Part shown: positions 22,141 to 32,397 of the stretch, in pieces
Layout: each line of letters opens with the position of its first letter
How positions within the stretch are numbered: position 1 is the stretch's first letter
Origin: Sclerotiophoma versabilis
Lineage: Eukaryota > Ascomycota > Dothideomycetes > Pleosporales > Didymellaceae
Direction of reading: 5' to 3'
Length of the DNA stretch: 64,000 nt
Assembly: GCA_012274445.1 (NCBI GenBank)
Contig: JAAROD010000004.1
Span: forward strand, 496,001 to 560,000
Position numbers and translations under genes: made by a program
The notes under the pieces: model-generated
What the model saw: only the letters and a program-made list of their open reading frames with translations
Database searches by the model: none
Told to the model about the DNA's origin: nothing

Positions 22141-24210
22141 CTACTTGGCCAAAAACTTCTGGAACGCCTCCTGCTCCACGACTACATTCCCGACTGCCCT
22201 TAGCTTCTTTCGGCCCTCCTTCTGCTTCTCCAGCAACTTCCTCCGCCGTGACAAATCACTCGCGTGCAGTTTGGCCAGCACGTCCTTGCGGAAGGGCTTG
22301 ATGGTGGCGCGGGCCACAATCCTGCGTCCCGCTGCGGCCTGGATGATGACTTCGAACATCTGCCGCTCGACGTGCTCTTTGAACTTGTCGACCCACTGGC
22401 GGCCCACGCGGTCGACCTGGCTCGTGTGCAGGACGCGAGAGACGGCGTCTACGGGCTGGCCGTTGACGAGGAGGTTGAGTTTTGTGATGGAGGAGCGGTG
22501 GAAGCCTGCATCCTCGTAATCAAGAGAGGCATAGCCTTTGGTGCTGCCTTTGAGTTTGCCGAAGAAGTCGTCGACAAGGTGGGACAAGGGCAAGTCGTAT
22601 TTGAGGATGACCTGGGAGGCGGTGAAGAAGGTAAGTTCTTTTTGGATTCCGCGATTCCCTTCGCACAGCTTAATCACCTCGCCAAGATATTCTTGCGGCA
22701 GCGTGACGGTGGCCAGGACGTAGGGCTCGTGGACTTCTTGTACCCTGAAGTGGAACTCATCTGCGTCGGGGAAGTCGTTGGGGTTCGTGATTATGCTCTC
22801 GGTGCCGTCGCGCCAGATGACTTTGAAGGGGACAGAAGGGGGTGTGATGATGATGTTCGCGCCGTGCTCCTGGCGCAGGCGGTCCTCGAAGACGGAGCAG
22901 TGCAGTGTGCCAAGGAAACCGAGACGCCAGCCTGCGCCGAGGGCGTCGGAGGACTCTTTCTGCAAGGTGACGGAGCGGTCGTTGAGGATGATCTGGTTGA
23001 TGGAGTCTTCCAGGTGCTCGAAGTTGTCTTGGTCGGTGGGGAAGGCGGCGACGAAGACCATAGACTTGGGCTCTTCGAAGCCGGGGTAGGGCTCTACCAG
23101 CTTCTCGGAGCCGACGGTGGTGTAGGTATCGCCGACCTTGGCCTCCTGCGAGCGCTTCATGCCCGGATTGAAGTGGATGTAGCCGACCTGGCCGGCCTTG
23201 AGGACCGTCTGGGGGGTCTGGTCAGGGTACATGATGCCTACTTCGCCGACGATGTACTTGAGGCCGGTGGCAAAGGACCTCACAGTGTCGCCGGGGCGCA
23301 CCTGGCCGTCGAAGACGCGCACGAGCAGGATGACGCCCTTGTAGACGTCGTACCACGAGTCGACGAGCAGCAGGCGCAGGGGCTTGCTGAGGTCGCCGAC
23401 CGGGGCGGGGATCTTGTCGATGACGGTGGGCAGCAGGGCCTCGACGTTGAGGCCCGTCTTGGCGGAGACGAGCACGGCGTCGTCGGGGTCCAGCTCGAAG
23501 GTGTCGTGCATCTGCTCGAGCACGCGCGGCGAGTCGGCGTGGGGGAGGTCGACCTTGTTCAGCACGGGGACCAGGGTCAGGCCCTGGGAGAAGGCGAGGT
23601 AGAAGTTGGCGACCGTCTGGGCCTGCACGCCCTGGCTGGCGTCGACGAGCAGCAGGGCGCCGCCGCACGAGGCGTAGCTGCGCGAGACCTCGGCGCGGAA
23701 GTCGACGTGGCCGGGGGTGTCGACAAGGTGCAGCAGGTAGTCCTCGCCGCCGTGGTTGTAGATCATGGTGCACGTCTGCGCCTTGACGGTGATGCCGCGC
23801 TCGCGCTCGACGTCCAGCTTGTCGAGGATCTGCTTGTTGCCGCCGGGCTCGATGGTGCCCGTGAGCTCCAGCAGGCGGTCCGACAGCGTGCTCTTGCCGT
23901 GGTCGACGTGCGCGACGATGCAGAAGTTGCGGTACCGCTCGATGGGGATCGCGCCGATGCGCTTCTCGAGCTCCGTCTGCGCGCGGAAGGCCTGCGCATA
24001 GCCCCTGGCCTGCGGCGGGCGTGCGGGTGCGAGTGCGGGTGCGAGTGGGCGTGCGAGTGCGGGTGCGAGTGGGAGTGCGAGTGCAAGCCGTTCAAGGGCG
24101 CGGTGTGGGCGAGGAAAGCCGTGAGGGCGACGCGACGGCGCCCGCCAGCCCTGCAGGAGGCTGCTCGCGGTCCGGACGCATGATCGCATGAGTGGGCATG
24201 GGAGGGACAA
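22141..24210 (-). CDS. GUF1: Mitochondrial translation GTPase GUF1 (LepA/EF4)
   Basis: Translational GTPase that acts on mitochondrial ribosomes, thought to back-translocate or remobilise stalled complexes. Intronless, 689 residues. The GTPase motifs are AHVDHGKST (G1), RGITVKAQT (G2 region), DTPGHVDF (G3) and NKVDLP (G4), followed by the LepA-specific C-terminal domains, ending in QKFLAK. The N-terminal 75 residues are Arg/Ala/Leu/Pro-rich without acidic residues, as expected of a mitochondrial presequence, and contain a minisatellite-encoded Ala-Leu/Ala-Pro stretch. The start at 24210 (MSLPCPLMRS) is taken as the first ATG; an internal Met eight codons in would also serve. A 639-codon antisense open frame is a high-GC shadow. 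It is divergent from MAD2, 387 bp away. Confidence 0.97.
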   Translation of the reverse strand: MSLPCPLMRSCVRTASSLLQGWRAPSRRPHGFPRPHRALERLALALPLAPALARPLAPALAPARPPQARGYAQAFRAQTELEKRIGAIPIERYRNFCIVAHVDHGKSTLSDRLLELTGTIEPGGNKQILDKLDVERERGITVKAQTCTMIYNHGGEDYLLHLVDTPGHVDFRAEVSRSYASCGGALLLVDASQGVQAQTVANFYLAFSQGLTLVPVLNKVDLPHADSPRVLEQMHDTFELDPDDAVLVSAKTGLNVEALLPTVIDKIPAPVGDLSKPLRLLLVDSWYDVYKGVILLVRVFDGQVRPGDTVRSFATGLKYIVGEVGIMYPDQTPQTVLKAGQVGYIHFNPGMKRSQEAKVGDTYTTVGSEKLVEPYPGFEEPKSMVFVAAFPTDQDNFEHLEDSINQIILNDRSVTLQKESSDALGAGWRLGFLGTLHCSVFEDRLRQEHGANIIITPPSVPFKVIWRDGTESIITNPNDFPDADEFHFRVQEVHEPYVLATVTLPQEYLGEVIKLCEGNRGIQKELTFFTASQVILKYDLPLSHLVDDFFGKLKGSTKGYASLDYEDAGFHRSSITKLNLLVNGQPVDAVSRVLHTSQVDRVGRQWVDKFKEHVERQMFEVIIQAAAGRRIVARATIKPFRKDVLAKLHASDLSRRRKLLEKQKEGRKKLRAVGNVVVEQEAFQKFLAK
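24019..24086. repeat. GC-rich degenerate tandem repeat in the GUF1 presequence
   Basis: Irregular GTGCGAGTGCGG/GTGCGAGTGGG units in which GTGCGAGT recurs. On the coding strand they encode alternating Ala-Leu and Ala-Pro units of the mitochondrial presequence. Confidence 0.8.
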
Positions 24211-24597
24211 CGAGTGGCTGCGGGCAATGGAGGTCGCTGCTGTGCCTGTGCCTGTGCCGGTGCGCGCCTGCTGGAAAATGCTCGCTGCTCAGCGCCATTT
24301 CCTTATCTAATCAGCTGCCCTCCACCAGCTCCAGCAATCCCTCACCGGCCCCCACACACCCCTACGCCGCATCCGTCTGCCAGCACTGGCCTCACGTGCC
24401 TTGACGTTGATACCGACCTCACGTGCCTTGACCCTAATACCGCCCTGCACCCTCCTGCACGTGTCGCACGCCGTGTTGGTGCTGGGTACGCATACCGGCA
24501 GCCTCAGTCCGAGTTGCCTCGCCGACAGCCTCACCATCAACAAACCGCCAGCCCACCCCGCCAGCCATTGAGCACCACCACCACCACCATTCCCAAA
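24211..24597. promoter_or_regulatory. GUF1/MAD2 bidirectional promoter with three CACGTG boxes
   Basis: The 387-bp interval between two divergent start codons. It contains three perfect CACGTG palindromes at 24393-24398, 24420-24425 and 24458-24463. The first two sit in adjacent copies of a 27-bp unit (24391-24417 and 24418-24444, four mismatches). CACGTG is the core site of bHLH factors such as Cbf1 and related proteins (known). That these sites control both genes is inference. Confidence 0.6.
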
Positions 24598-25763
24598 ATG
24601 TCTGAGCCAAGGACCACCAGGTCGTCCAAGACCACTTCGTCCACCTCCAAGTCAAGCTCAAAATCAACCTCAGCCTCAAAGTCGACTTCCAAGTCCAAGT
24701 CAAAATCCTCCAAGAGCGACGACTCCAAGGTGCACAAGCTCGCTCTGAAGGGCTCGTCCAAGGTTGTCAACGAATTCGTAAGTCTGTCTGCAGCTTTCGC
24801 GACATCTTTCAGGTGCGCCGACGCTTACTGCCGCTATCACAGTTCGAGTATTCCATCAACACCATTCTGTAAGAAAGACCAGGGTCCAGAGCCCGAGCCC
24901 GAGCCCTGGAACGTGACTTACCCATGCAGGTTCCAACGAGGCGTCTACCCTGCCGAAGACTTCACCGCGTAAGTCCGTCGTGGAACTTTTGACGGCTGTG
25001 GCTCTTTCTGACAGCGCTCAGGGTCAAGAAGTATGGGCTGACCATGATGGGTGTGTACCACACCGAGTGCTGCCGACACCACCACTGACCCATGTAGTGA
25101 CCGCCGACGACCAAGTCAAGGCGTACATCAAGAAGATCATGTCGCAGCTCAAAGAGTGGATGTACGGCGGCAAAATCACCAAGCTTGTCGTTGTCATCAC
25201 CAGCAAAGAGACCGGCGAGCACGTCGAGCGATGGCAATTCGACGTGAGTCGGGCGCAAGGCTGATTGCTGATCACCGAGCATCTCTAACGATTTGCAGGT
25301 CCAGATCTTCGGTAAACACGCGAAAACCAAATCGCCAAAATCCACGCCAGACCAGGAGAGCGAAAACTCGGTTCCAGAGTAAGTAAACTCCGAGAACAAA
25401 GAGGAACACCGCGCGCTAACATTTAGTGCCAAGCGGAGGTGATGTTCCAGAAGAAAAGACAGAAGCCGAGATCCAAGCTGAGATTCAGTCCGTCTTTCGA
25501 CAAATCACGGCCTCCGTCACTTTTCTGCCCATGCTCGACGGCAACTGCACCTTCAACGTGCTTGTGTATGCCGATGCCGATTCAGACGTGCCTCTCGAGT
25601 GGGGCGACAGCGACGCCAAAGAAATCGAGAATGGCGAAAAGGTACAGTTGAGAAGCTTCAGTTCTAGCAATCACCGAGTAGATACACTAGTGAGCTACAG
25701 GTATGTTGAATTCAATATCGTGGTACATGTGTTGGGACTGATCAACCCAGGCTTGGCGACTAG
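24598..25763 (+). CDS. MAD2: Spindle assembly checkpoint HORMA protein Mad2
   Basis: HORMA-domain protein that binds Mad1 and Cdc20 and restrains the anaphase-promoting complex until kinetochores attach. Proposed exons: 24598-24777, 24843-24868, 24930-24968, 25022-25050, 25098-25243, 25299-25378, 25434-25700 and 25751-25763; 259 residues. A 55-residue Ser/Lys/Thr-rich N-terminal extension precedes the HORMA core. The core shows LKGSSKVVNEFFEYSINTIL, RGVYPAEDF, ERWQFDVQIFG, FRQITASVTFLPML and, as the last exon, the conserved end VSYRLGD. Intron 6 is unusual: the first acceptor, TAG at 25424-25426, would give a stop six codons on, and only the AAG at 25431-25433 keeps the frame. An alternative donor at 25312 joined to the TAG also stays in frame but deletes about 22 residues. 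Identity is certain; that intron needs transcripts. Confidence 0.93.
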
Positions 25764-27394
25764 CCCTCAATTTACACAAACTCTACATGCAATAGTTGCT
25801 GGCCTCGCTGGCATGCTATCTTTGTACAAGCCTGTTTCTTACCCTGTCTATCTTCTGCCGCATCGACAGGCATCCTTTAGGTGCAACAGCGGGTGCGACG
25901 GGCTCTCCTCCGTCTGACACTGTGACGCCCCAACATCAAGTAGTTTAGAATGTTTTCACTTTAACTACCGTCATTCTGTCGATTAAACAGTGCACGGCGA
26001 ACAAAAATCTAGCCCAGCAAAACGTACGAGCGTGCAGCCACGGTCCCGGTCCCTCTTTTCATACACCTTCAGCTCTCGGCATGGCGGAGGCGCACATGGG
26101 CGTTCGCTATGGCGGCCTGTCACCGGCCAGGGCGGGGCCCAAAACTAACCACATACACCCTAAACACTCTTACCCTATATAGCAGCAAGCCAGCATGACA
26201 AGGAAGATTCCACCCGATTATCAACGCTAGCGCCGCGTTACCAGCGTTGAGACGTTAGTTGAACCCAAAGCGGCGCCCTTGCCGCACTGACGCATCAGCG
26301 CCTCAGTACCATCCCTTATCGCACCACATACGGCAGCACCTCCAATGCTCAAAGAGGTACAGCCGCCGTATCTGCAGTGTCAATACTTCTCTGCACGCGC
26401 TTGAATGCAGGGCTGCACGAGGATCACAGACTCCAGAAGGTAGAAACAGACGGCTATTCTCCACGCAGAATCCCCACCAGAGTTTCGCGACTCTTCGCCT
26501 GCTGCAACGACGCTGAGGCTGGCTTGGAGGTTGACAAAACTATCGATTTGAGATTTCCCGTACTTGCGCAAGGCGGAAAAGCTTGCTATTAATACGCGAA
26601 TTGGGCTATCAAGCGGGAGAGCGCCCCTTAGTCAGGTTCTAGTCAGGGGTGCTAGGCTGTCATGGCGCTGGCCACTACCAAACTTTGGTTTGACCAGTGG
26701 CAGCCACTCGGAACACCACATAGCGCCACTACAGCCTGGTCGACCATTTCTGATCCAAGTTGACCAGAAAAGCCAGCTGCCTTAGTCGCGCCCCTAAATT
26801 ACCTATCCTGATGATTTTCGGGCTGACAGATGCAGCCGCTTTACCACGTTGTCAATCCATCGCTGCGAATGCCTGTCGTGGCTAGTCTTCTACAGAATCT
26901 GGTTCGTCCTTTGCGGAACGGATAAGGCTCGCTAACCAGAGAAAGTCTTCCCAATGTGCCCAGGGTGCCCAGGGCATTCTAGCTCTATGATCTCAGGGCC
27001 CACAGTGTTGATCTGCCGCGGAACCTTTCAGCTCTCGCTTTAGAGCGCTCACGCCGAAGTCTCAGTGACCCACAATTTCGATAAGCTTCTGGTAACCCCT
27101 CTCTACAGGGACTAGTGCCCGCCATTACTTGTATCTGAGTTTCGATCTGGGCCCGTAAACGAGTTCAGCGTGTTGCTAGTGTAGCTTGCAGCTTGGCTGA
27201 CTTCTGCATTTATCTCCCACTGCATGCCCATTGCAATGGGTCTTGGTTTCTAGCATATCCATCAGGCGGACTGCCTGACCCCATATACGACACTGTCTAC
27301 ACGTTTTGATAATTCATTCGCTACTACTCGCCGCCAACCACCACTTTCGCTTGGACACACTTTCATTTCAGTGCCTATATAGCACCACATTAAT
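25764..27394. other. Intergenic: MAD2 3' side to GT2 promoter
   Basis: About 1.6 kb with short open frames only. The right end should carry the promoter of the glycosyltransferase gene. No repeat of note or RNA gene recognised. Confidence 0.55.
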
Positions 27395-30158
27395 ATGGGC
27401 TTCTTCAAACTGGGGAAGAAGAAGGGAGGGGATGTGGAACTGACAGAGAAGAAGGGAGATGTCACACATCCAGTTGAGCCTTTCACGCCGGCTGCTCCCA
27501 GGTGGCCTGGCAGTCTTGCTTCACACCCTGGCTCCTCCACTGATCTCCCTGGCACGATCAACAACGGTCCGGGCGCCAGCTTCATGGACGTGAAGTGCGA
27601 GGTCATGTCTCAGTGGCTTCACTCAAAACAAGAAGAGAAGCTCTGGACTAGTGGCGAGCCTGGTGAAGGTGTACTCGTCAAGAAGTCGAAAGGATCGTAT
27701 GCGTTCTCACCAGCGGAGTTGTTCGAGGATGGCTCCGGTCTCTACCAGGCGGTGACCGCTATGAATGTCAGGGTATGTACAACACCCTCAATTGCACGAT
27801 AAACGATCACTGACTCCCATTAGTGTGCCATGACTGTCAACACCCGAGTTTTGCAGCTCTTCATGGCCGCGCGACCCGACGAGCACTTCATCCAGATCCA
27901 CCGAACACTCCGACTCCAAGTTGTTCCTGATATCAGCGCCCTGCCTAACTGCCAAAGACATCAGTCTGCTGCTTTCATCGCCAATACCGCGACTCTTCTC
28001 GTATGGGAAGACGAGCCCACAAGACTGCTCGAACGAGCGGAATACATCCAGGATGCCCTGATGAAGATGTCCTGGAAGCCCGAGCCTGATGAGGAAGGCA
28101 CAGAAGAGAAGGGCGATGGCAAGAAGCCTTTCGTTCAAATTGAGGAGTATGATGAAATGACAGAAGAGGAGGCCGGTATGGAAGACAAGCCTCGCGAGAC
28201 TGTCTTGTGGCAGACCATCTACGAATCCTTGACCCTCGCTCTTGTGATCATCGCTCTTGGCGCCGGTTGGAGAGCTATCGCTATCGAGATGATCACGGAT
28301 CCTAACTGGATCCGTTTAGCATTCATTGTCGTTCTCCCTGCACAATTCTGGCTCGCTCTGGTAGGTCATCCAGCTTTCACCCTTGTCGAAGCCAAACTGA
28401 TAAGCATAGTTCTTCTTCCAAGCTCTCGTTTCTAGTATCGGCCAAATAATCGGTCCCGTCGGTCAAATGGAAAGGAATACCAAGTACTACTCTGGCAAGG
28501 CTCCCCGCCGTCTACACCGCGACACTTTCGGTCCTCTGCCTCACGTTACCATTCAAATGCCTGTTTACAAGGAGGGTCTTCGTGCTGTCATCGAGCCCAC
28601 TGTCCGTTCCATCAAGCAAGCTATGTCCACCTACGAACTCCAAGGTGGTTCTGCCAACATCTTCATCAACGACGACGGTATCCAGCTACTTTCCGCGGAA
28701 GAGGCCAAGGCTAGGCAAGATTACTACGACGAGCAGCAAATCGGTTGGGTAGCTCGTCCCAAGCACAACCCCAAGCCCGCTGAAGGCGAAAAGATGTTCC
28801 TGCGTCGCGGAAAGTTCAAGAAGGCTTCCAACATGAACTATGCCATGCGCCTCTCCGTCCAGGTTGAAGAAGCGCTCGCCGCTCTTCCCCGTCACAGCCA
28901 ATGGACCCAGCACGACGAGAACAACGCCTACCGCACCTGTCTGCAGCGTATTCTCGCTGAACGCGATGGAGAAGCCTGGGCTGATGGCAACATTCGCATG
29001 GGTGACTACATCCTGATCATTGACTCCGATACCCGTGTGCCCAACGACTGCTTCCTTGAAGCCGTCTCTGAGATGGAGCAGTCGCCTCAAGTCGCTATTC
29101 TGCAGTACGCCTCCGGTGTCATGAACGTTACAGACTCGTTCTTTGAGAACGGTATCACTTTCTTCACGAACCTGATTTACACTATGATCCGTTTCGCTGT
29201 TGCCAACGGTGACGTCGCTCCCTTCGTCGGCCACAATGCCATCCTCCGCTGGTCTGCGCTTCAAAACATCGGCTATGAGTGCGAAGAGGATGGCTGGGAA
29301 AAATGGTGGTCTGAGTCTACTGTGTCCGAAGACTTCGATATGGCCCTGCGTCTGCAAGCTGATGGCTACATTGTGCGCCTCGGTGCCTACAAGAACGGCG
29401 GTTACGAAGAAGGTGTCTCTCTCACCGTGTACGACGAACTTGCCCGCTGGGAGAAGTACGCATACGGCTGCAACGAGCTCATTTTCCACCCCTTCAAGGA
29501 CTGGATATTCAAGGGTCCCTTCACAAAGCTCTTCCGCACCTTTATCTGCTCCAACATGCCTGTGCACTCCAAGCTCACTATTCTCGCTTACATCGGTACA
29601 TACTACGCGCTCGGCTCAACCTGGATCCTCACTCTCATGAACTACGTACTCATCGGCCTTTACAACGGTCATCTCGATCACTACTACATCGAATCATTCA
29701 AGGTTTTCTTCTCCATCGTCGTCGTCTTTACCGCCCTTGGTAACTTCGCGCTCGCCGTCCTCCGCTACCGCATTGGCGAGTCAGGCCTCCTCCGCGCCAT
29801 CTTTACCAACCTGAAATGGATCCCTCTCCTGAGTATCTTCTTGGGCGGCGTCTCGCTGCACGTCTCGCAAGCGCTCGTCTGCCACTTCTGCAGCATCGAC
29901 ATGCAGTGGGGTGCGACCTCCAAGGAAGTTGAAGATATTTCCTTCTGGGAAGCTATCGGCGACGTCATCAAGAAGTTCAAGTACACATTCGTCTTCTGTT
30001 TCACCATGACCGCCGGCATGATCTGCATGGCCTACGTCGTCCCCGAGGATTGGCAGATTCGCCTCCTGACCGCCGTCTTCCCCATGGGCATGGTGGTCGT
30101 CAACCACTTCTTGCTCCCTATCGTGCTCAACCCCCAGCTCATGACCTTTACCTGGTAA
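27395..30158 (+). CDS. Processive-type family 2 membrane glycosyltransferase
   Basis: Inverting GT2 enzyme expected to build a surface polysaccharide at a membrane. Exons 27395-27772, 27824-28360 and 28410-30158 (introns of 51 and 49 bp) encode 887 residues. After a hydrophilic N-terminal region come two membrane segments (ESLTLALVIIALGAG and RLAFIVVLPAQFWLAL), then the GT-A domain. That domain contains VTIQMPVYKEG, FINDDG, the DSD of IIDSDTR (about residue 510), the SEDFD catalytic-base motif (about 611) and DELARWEKYAYG (about 650) in the place of the Q/RxxRW motif. At least four C-terminal membrane segments follow. The layout matches the fungal GT2 group that includes Zymoseptoria and Fusarium GT2, reported to be needed for hyphal growth on surfaces and for plant infection. 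That orthology is from memory and unchecked. The polymer is unknown. Confidence 0.92.
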
Positions 30159-32397
30159 AGACGCTGTCTCGGGTTTTTTCTTCTTTTATTTCTCCAGCCC
30201 CGCAATGTGGTACGCTTGTTACGTACACTAAGACGGTAACGGAATATAATCATAATGGGCGCATGGCGTTTACGGTCTTAGATGGGCTATAGGCTCCTGC
30301 TTTTAGAAGGAAGAGCACAACAATGATATACATACTTTCACTTACCTGTTCGTACTCTGTTTGTTCGTATCGTGATTCTCTGCTTCGGTCTGATGTGGTA
30401 TTCGCAGTGTCACCGTGTAGTCTTGTGCGATAGCGGTGCGATAGCTGTGCCATGTCTGTGCAATATACATGCAATACCCGTGCAATAACCGTGCAACGCA
30501 ATAGCAATACCCTACCCACGTAAACCACTAAATAGAAATCATACCATGCTGCTTTAAACCAGGACCCTACTTATCTCAACAACAACAACAAAATGCTAGC
30601 TATGCGGGAGCCTTTGCAGGGATAAAACTATACCCATCCTGTGCAAGATAAGTGTGTATTTCCTTTCCAACGCGCTCAGACAAGAAGCCTACTTATAAAG
30701 GGGAGGAAAGAAAGGAAAGGAATGGAAAGAAAAAAGTGGAGATGGAAGAGACAATAGATATAACTCCTGTCTTTATTCGTGTTATCAACGGTTAATAGTC
30801 TTCATATATTGGGCCCCAGCGTAAAATTACTTAGTAGGTGGTAAGTGGTACATTTCTTCCCCACAACCCACCCACTCACTCAGTCGGTCAGTCGGTCGGT
30901 ACTACCACCCTCACCACTCTCCAATGCGGTATAGTATCGTTACAATTTATTGGTTCATGATGTTCTGGTTCTGCGCGGGGTTTGTCATGGTGTTGATATT
31001 GCTGTTGATATTGCTGTTGTTAATGTTGTACTGGTGGGGAGGTTGCGCTGCTCGATTTGTGGGTTGGAATTGTGGGGTCGACCTGATATCATTGTATGCA
31101 ATTACTTGATTTGGATGGATTTTACTCTGCTTACGCCGTGCGGTTATGCGGTTACGCGGTTACTTGATTACTGGACTGCTGGTTGAATGGGTTGTTCTAT
31201 TGGAGCCCGCGCGTTGTACCGGAGTTTGACTGCGGGGTTGCTGCGTTGAGTCTTTGAGTCTTGCTGAGGAGGTTGGCGATGGGGTGTTGGGCTTGGACTT
31301 TGGGTTTAGACTTTGGGTTTTCGCTTTTGAATTTCGAGTGCCGGCTTTTGATGTCAGACTTCGAGGATCGGAGCGCTTCCTTCCGTTTCACTGGAATCGA
31401 GCGGGTCTCTTTTTGCCAGGTTCAATGGTCACAGTGGTTTAAGATTCGGCTTTCCACTCGATTCTTGTCTAAAGAGAAGGGTTGGTTGGGCGTGTAAGTT
31501 GCGAGAAGGAGGGCATGGGATCTGGCGATTCCAGAGCTTTTGACGGCTGTTTGTTGGTTCGTGGCTTCTCTTGTCTTGTCTTGTTGTGAGCTGACAGGGT
31601 GAGGCCTTTCTCTAACCGAGAAAAGACTGTTTGTGGCCTTGTGGAATGCTCAGTAGGATCGAGCTGGGTGTATATGTGGAGTGAGGGAGCTCGACTACTA
31701 AGGCAAAGTTTGCACTTGGGTTGGCAGGCGTTGTCTCGCAATAATGACTGGGTGGGCTCTGCTTTCAGTGGGAGGTTGGGATCCGCGCGTGCAAATATGC
31801 TCGTATGTATTAGTACGCGTGTAGGCGGGCTCAGGGTTCTACAGATCTTTTGGACATTGTGTGCTGATATCGTATCTCAAGTATGTGTTGGGCGGATGTA
31901 AGAAGTAGCGCACTTTCAAGGCCAAACTAACACCTAGCGTCAGCGCAGCATTCTGATTGGCAGGCTTTCCAGCATCGCGTGTTGACTATTGGAGCAGGAA
32001 GGTTATGAGCATGTCCTGCACCAATTCTGTCATCGTTATGTGTATCTGAGCTATTATTCTGTGGAAAGACCTGCTACTAGTCTTCAACCTATAAATCAAG
32101 CCTAGAGGTCCCTGGAGTAAACCCATTTGCGTCGGCAAAATAGGTGTAATTACCTGTAGTCACCAGGCTACTTGTCAGTTTGCAACAAGGTTACGGATAC
32201 AGGTCAACTGTCCCCCGTATTCCAAACGTGTGTCTGCTTAGGTCCGGCTTTTTGGTAACATCGATTTCACGCCCTAGGTAGATTGAAAGTTGATGCGATT
32301 GATACGTCTTCTAATCGAGTTTCCTAGTTACATGCCATGTGTGCTTTTGACCGGATTGCTGGTACACGAAAGACTAATTTACCTTCGCGTTCTATCC
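30159..32397. other. Intergenic spacer between convergent genes
   Basis: About 2.2 kb of low-complexity, partly purine-rich and T/G-rich sequence between the GT2 stop and the DHA1-type transporter stop. Small direct repeats occur, but no gene is supported. Confidence 0.6.

Noticed and set aside
22264..24183. 639-codon open frame antisense to GUF1
   Set aside because: GUF1 is a clear conserved gene on the other strand; high GC at third codon positions suppresses stops in this antisense frame. The peptide is Val/Gly/Asp/Glu-rich and matches no family.
28686..29567. 293-codon open frame antisense to the GT2 gene
   Set aside because: Shadow of a strongly conserved coding exon; no domain.
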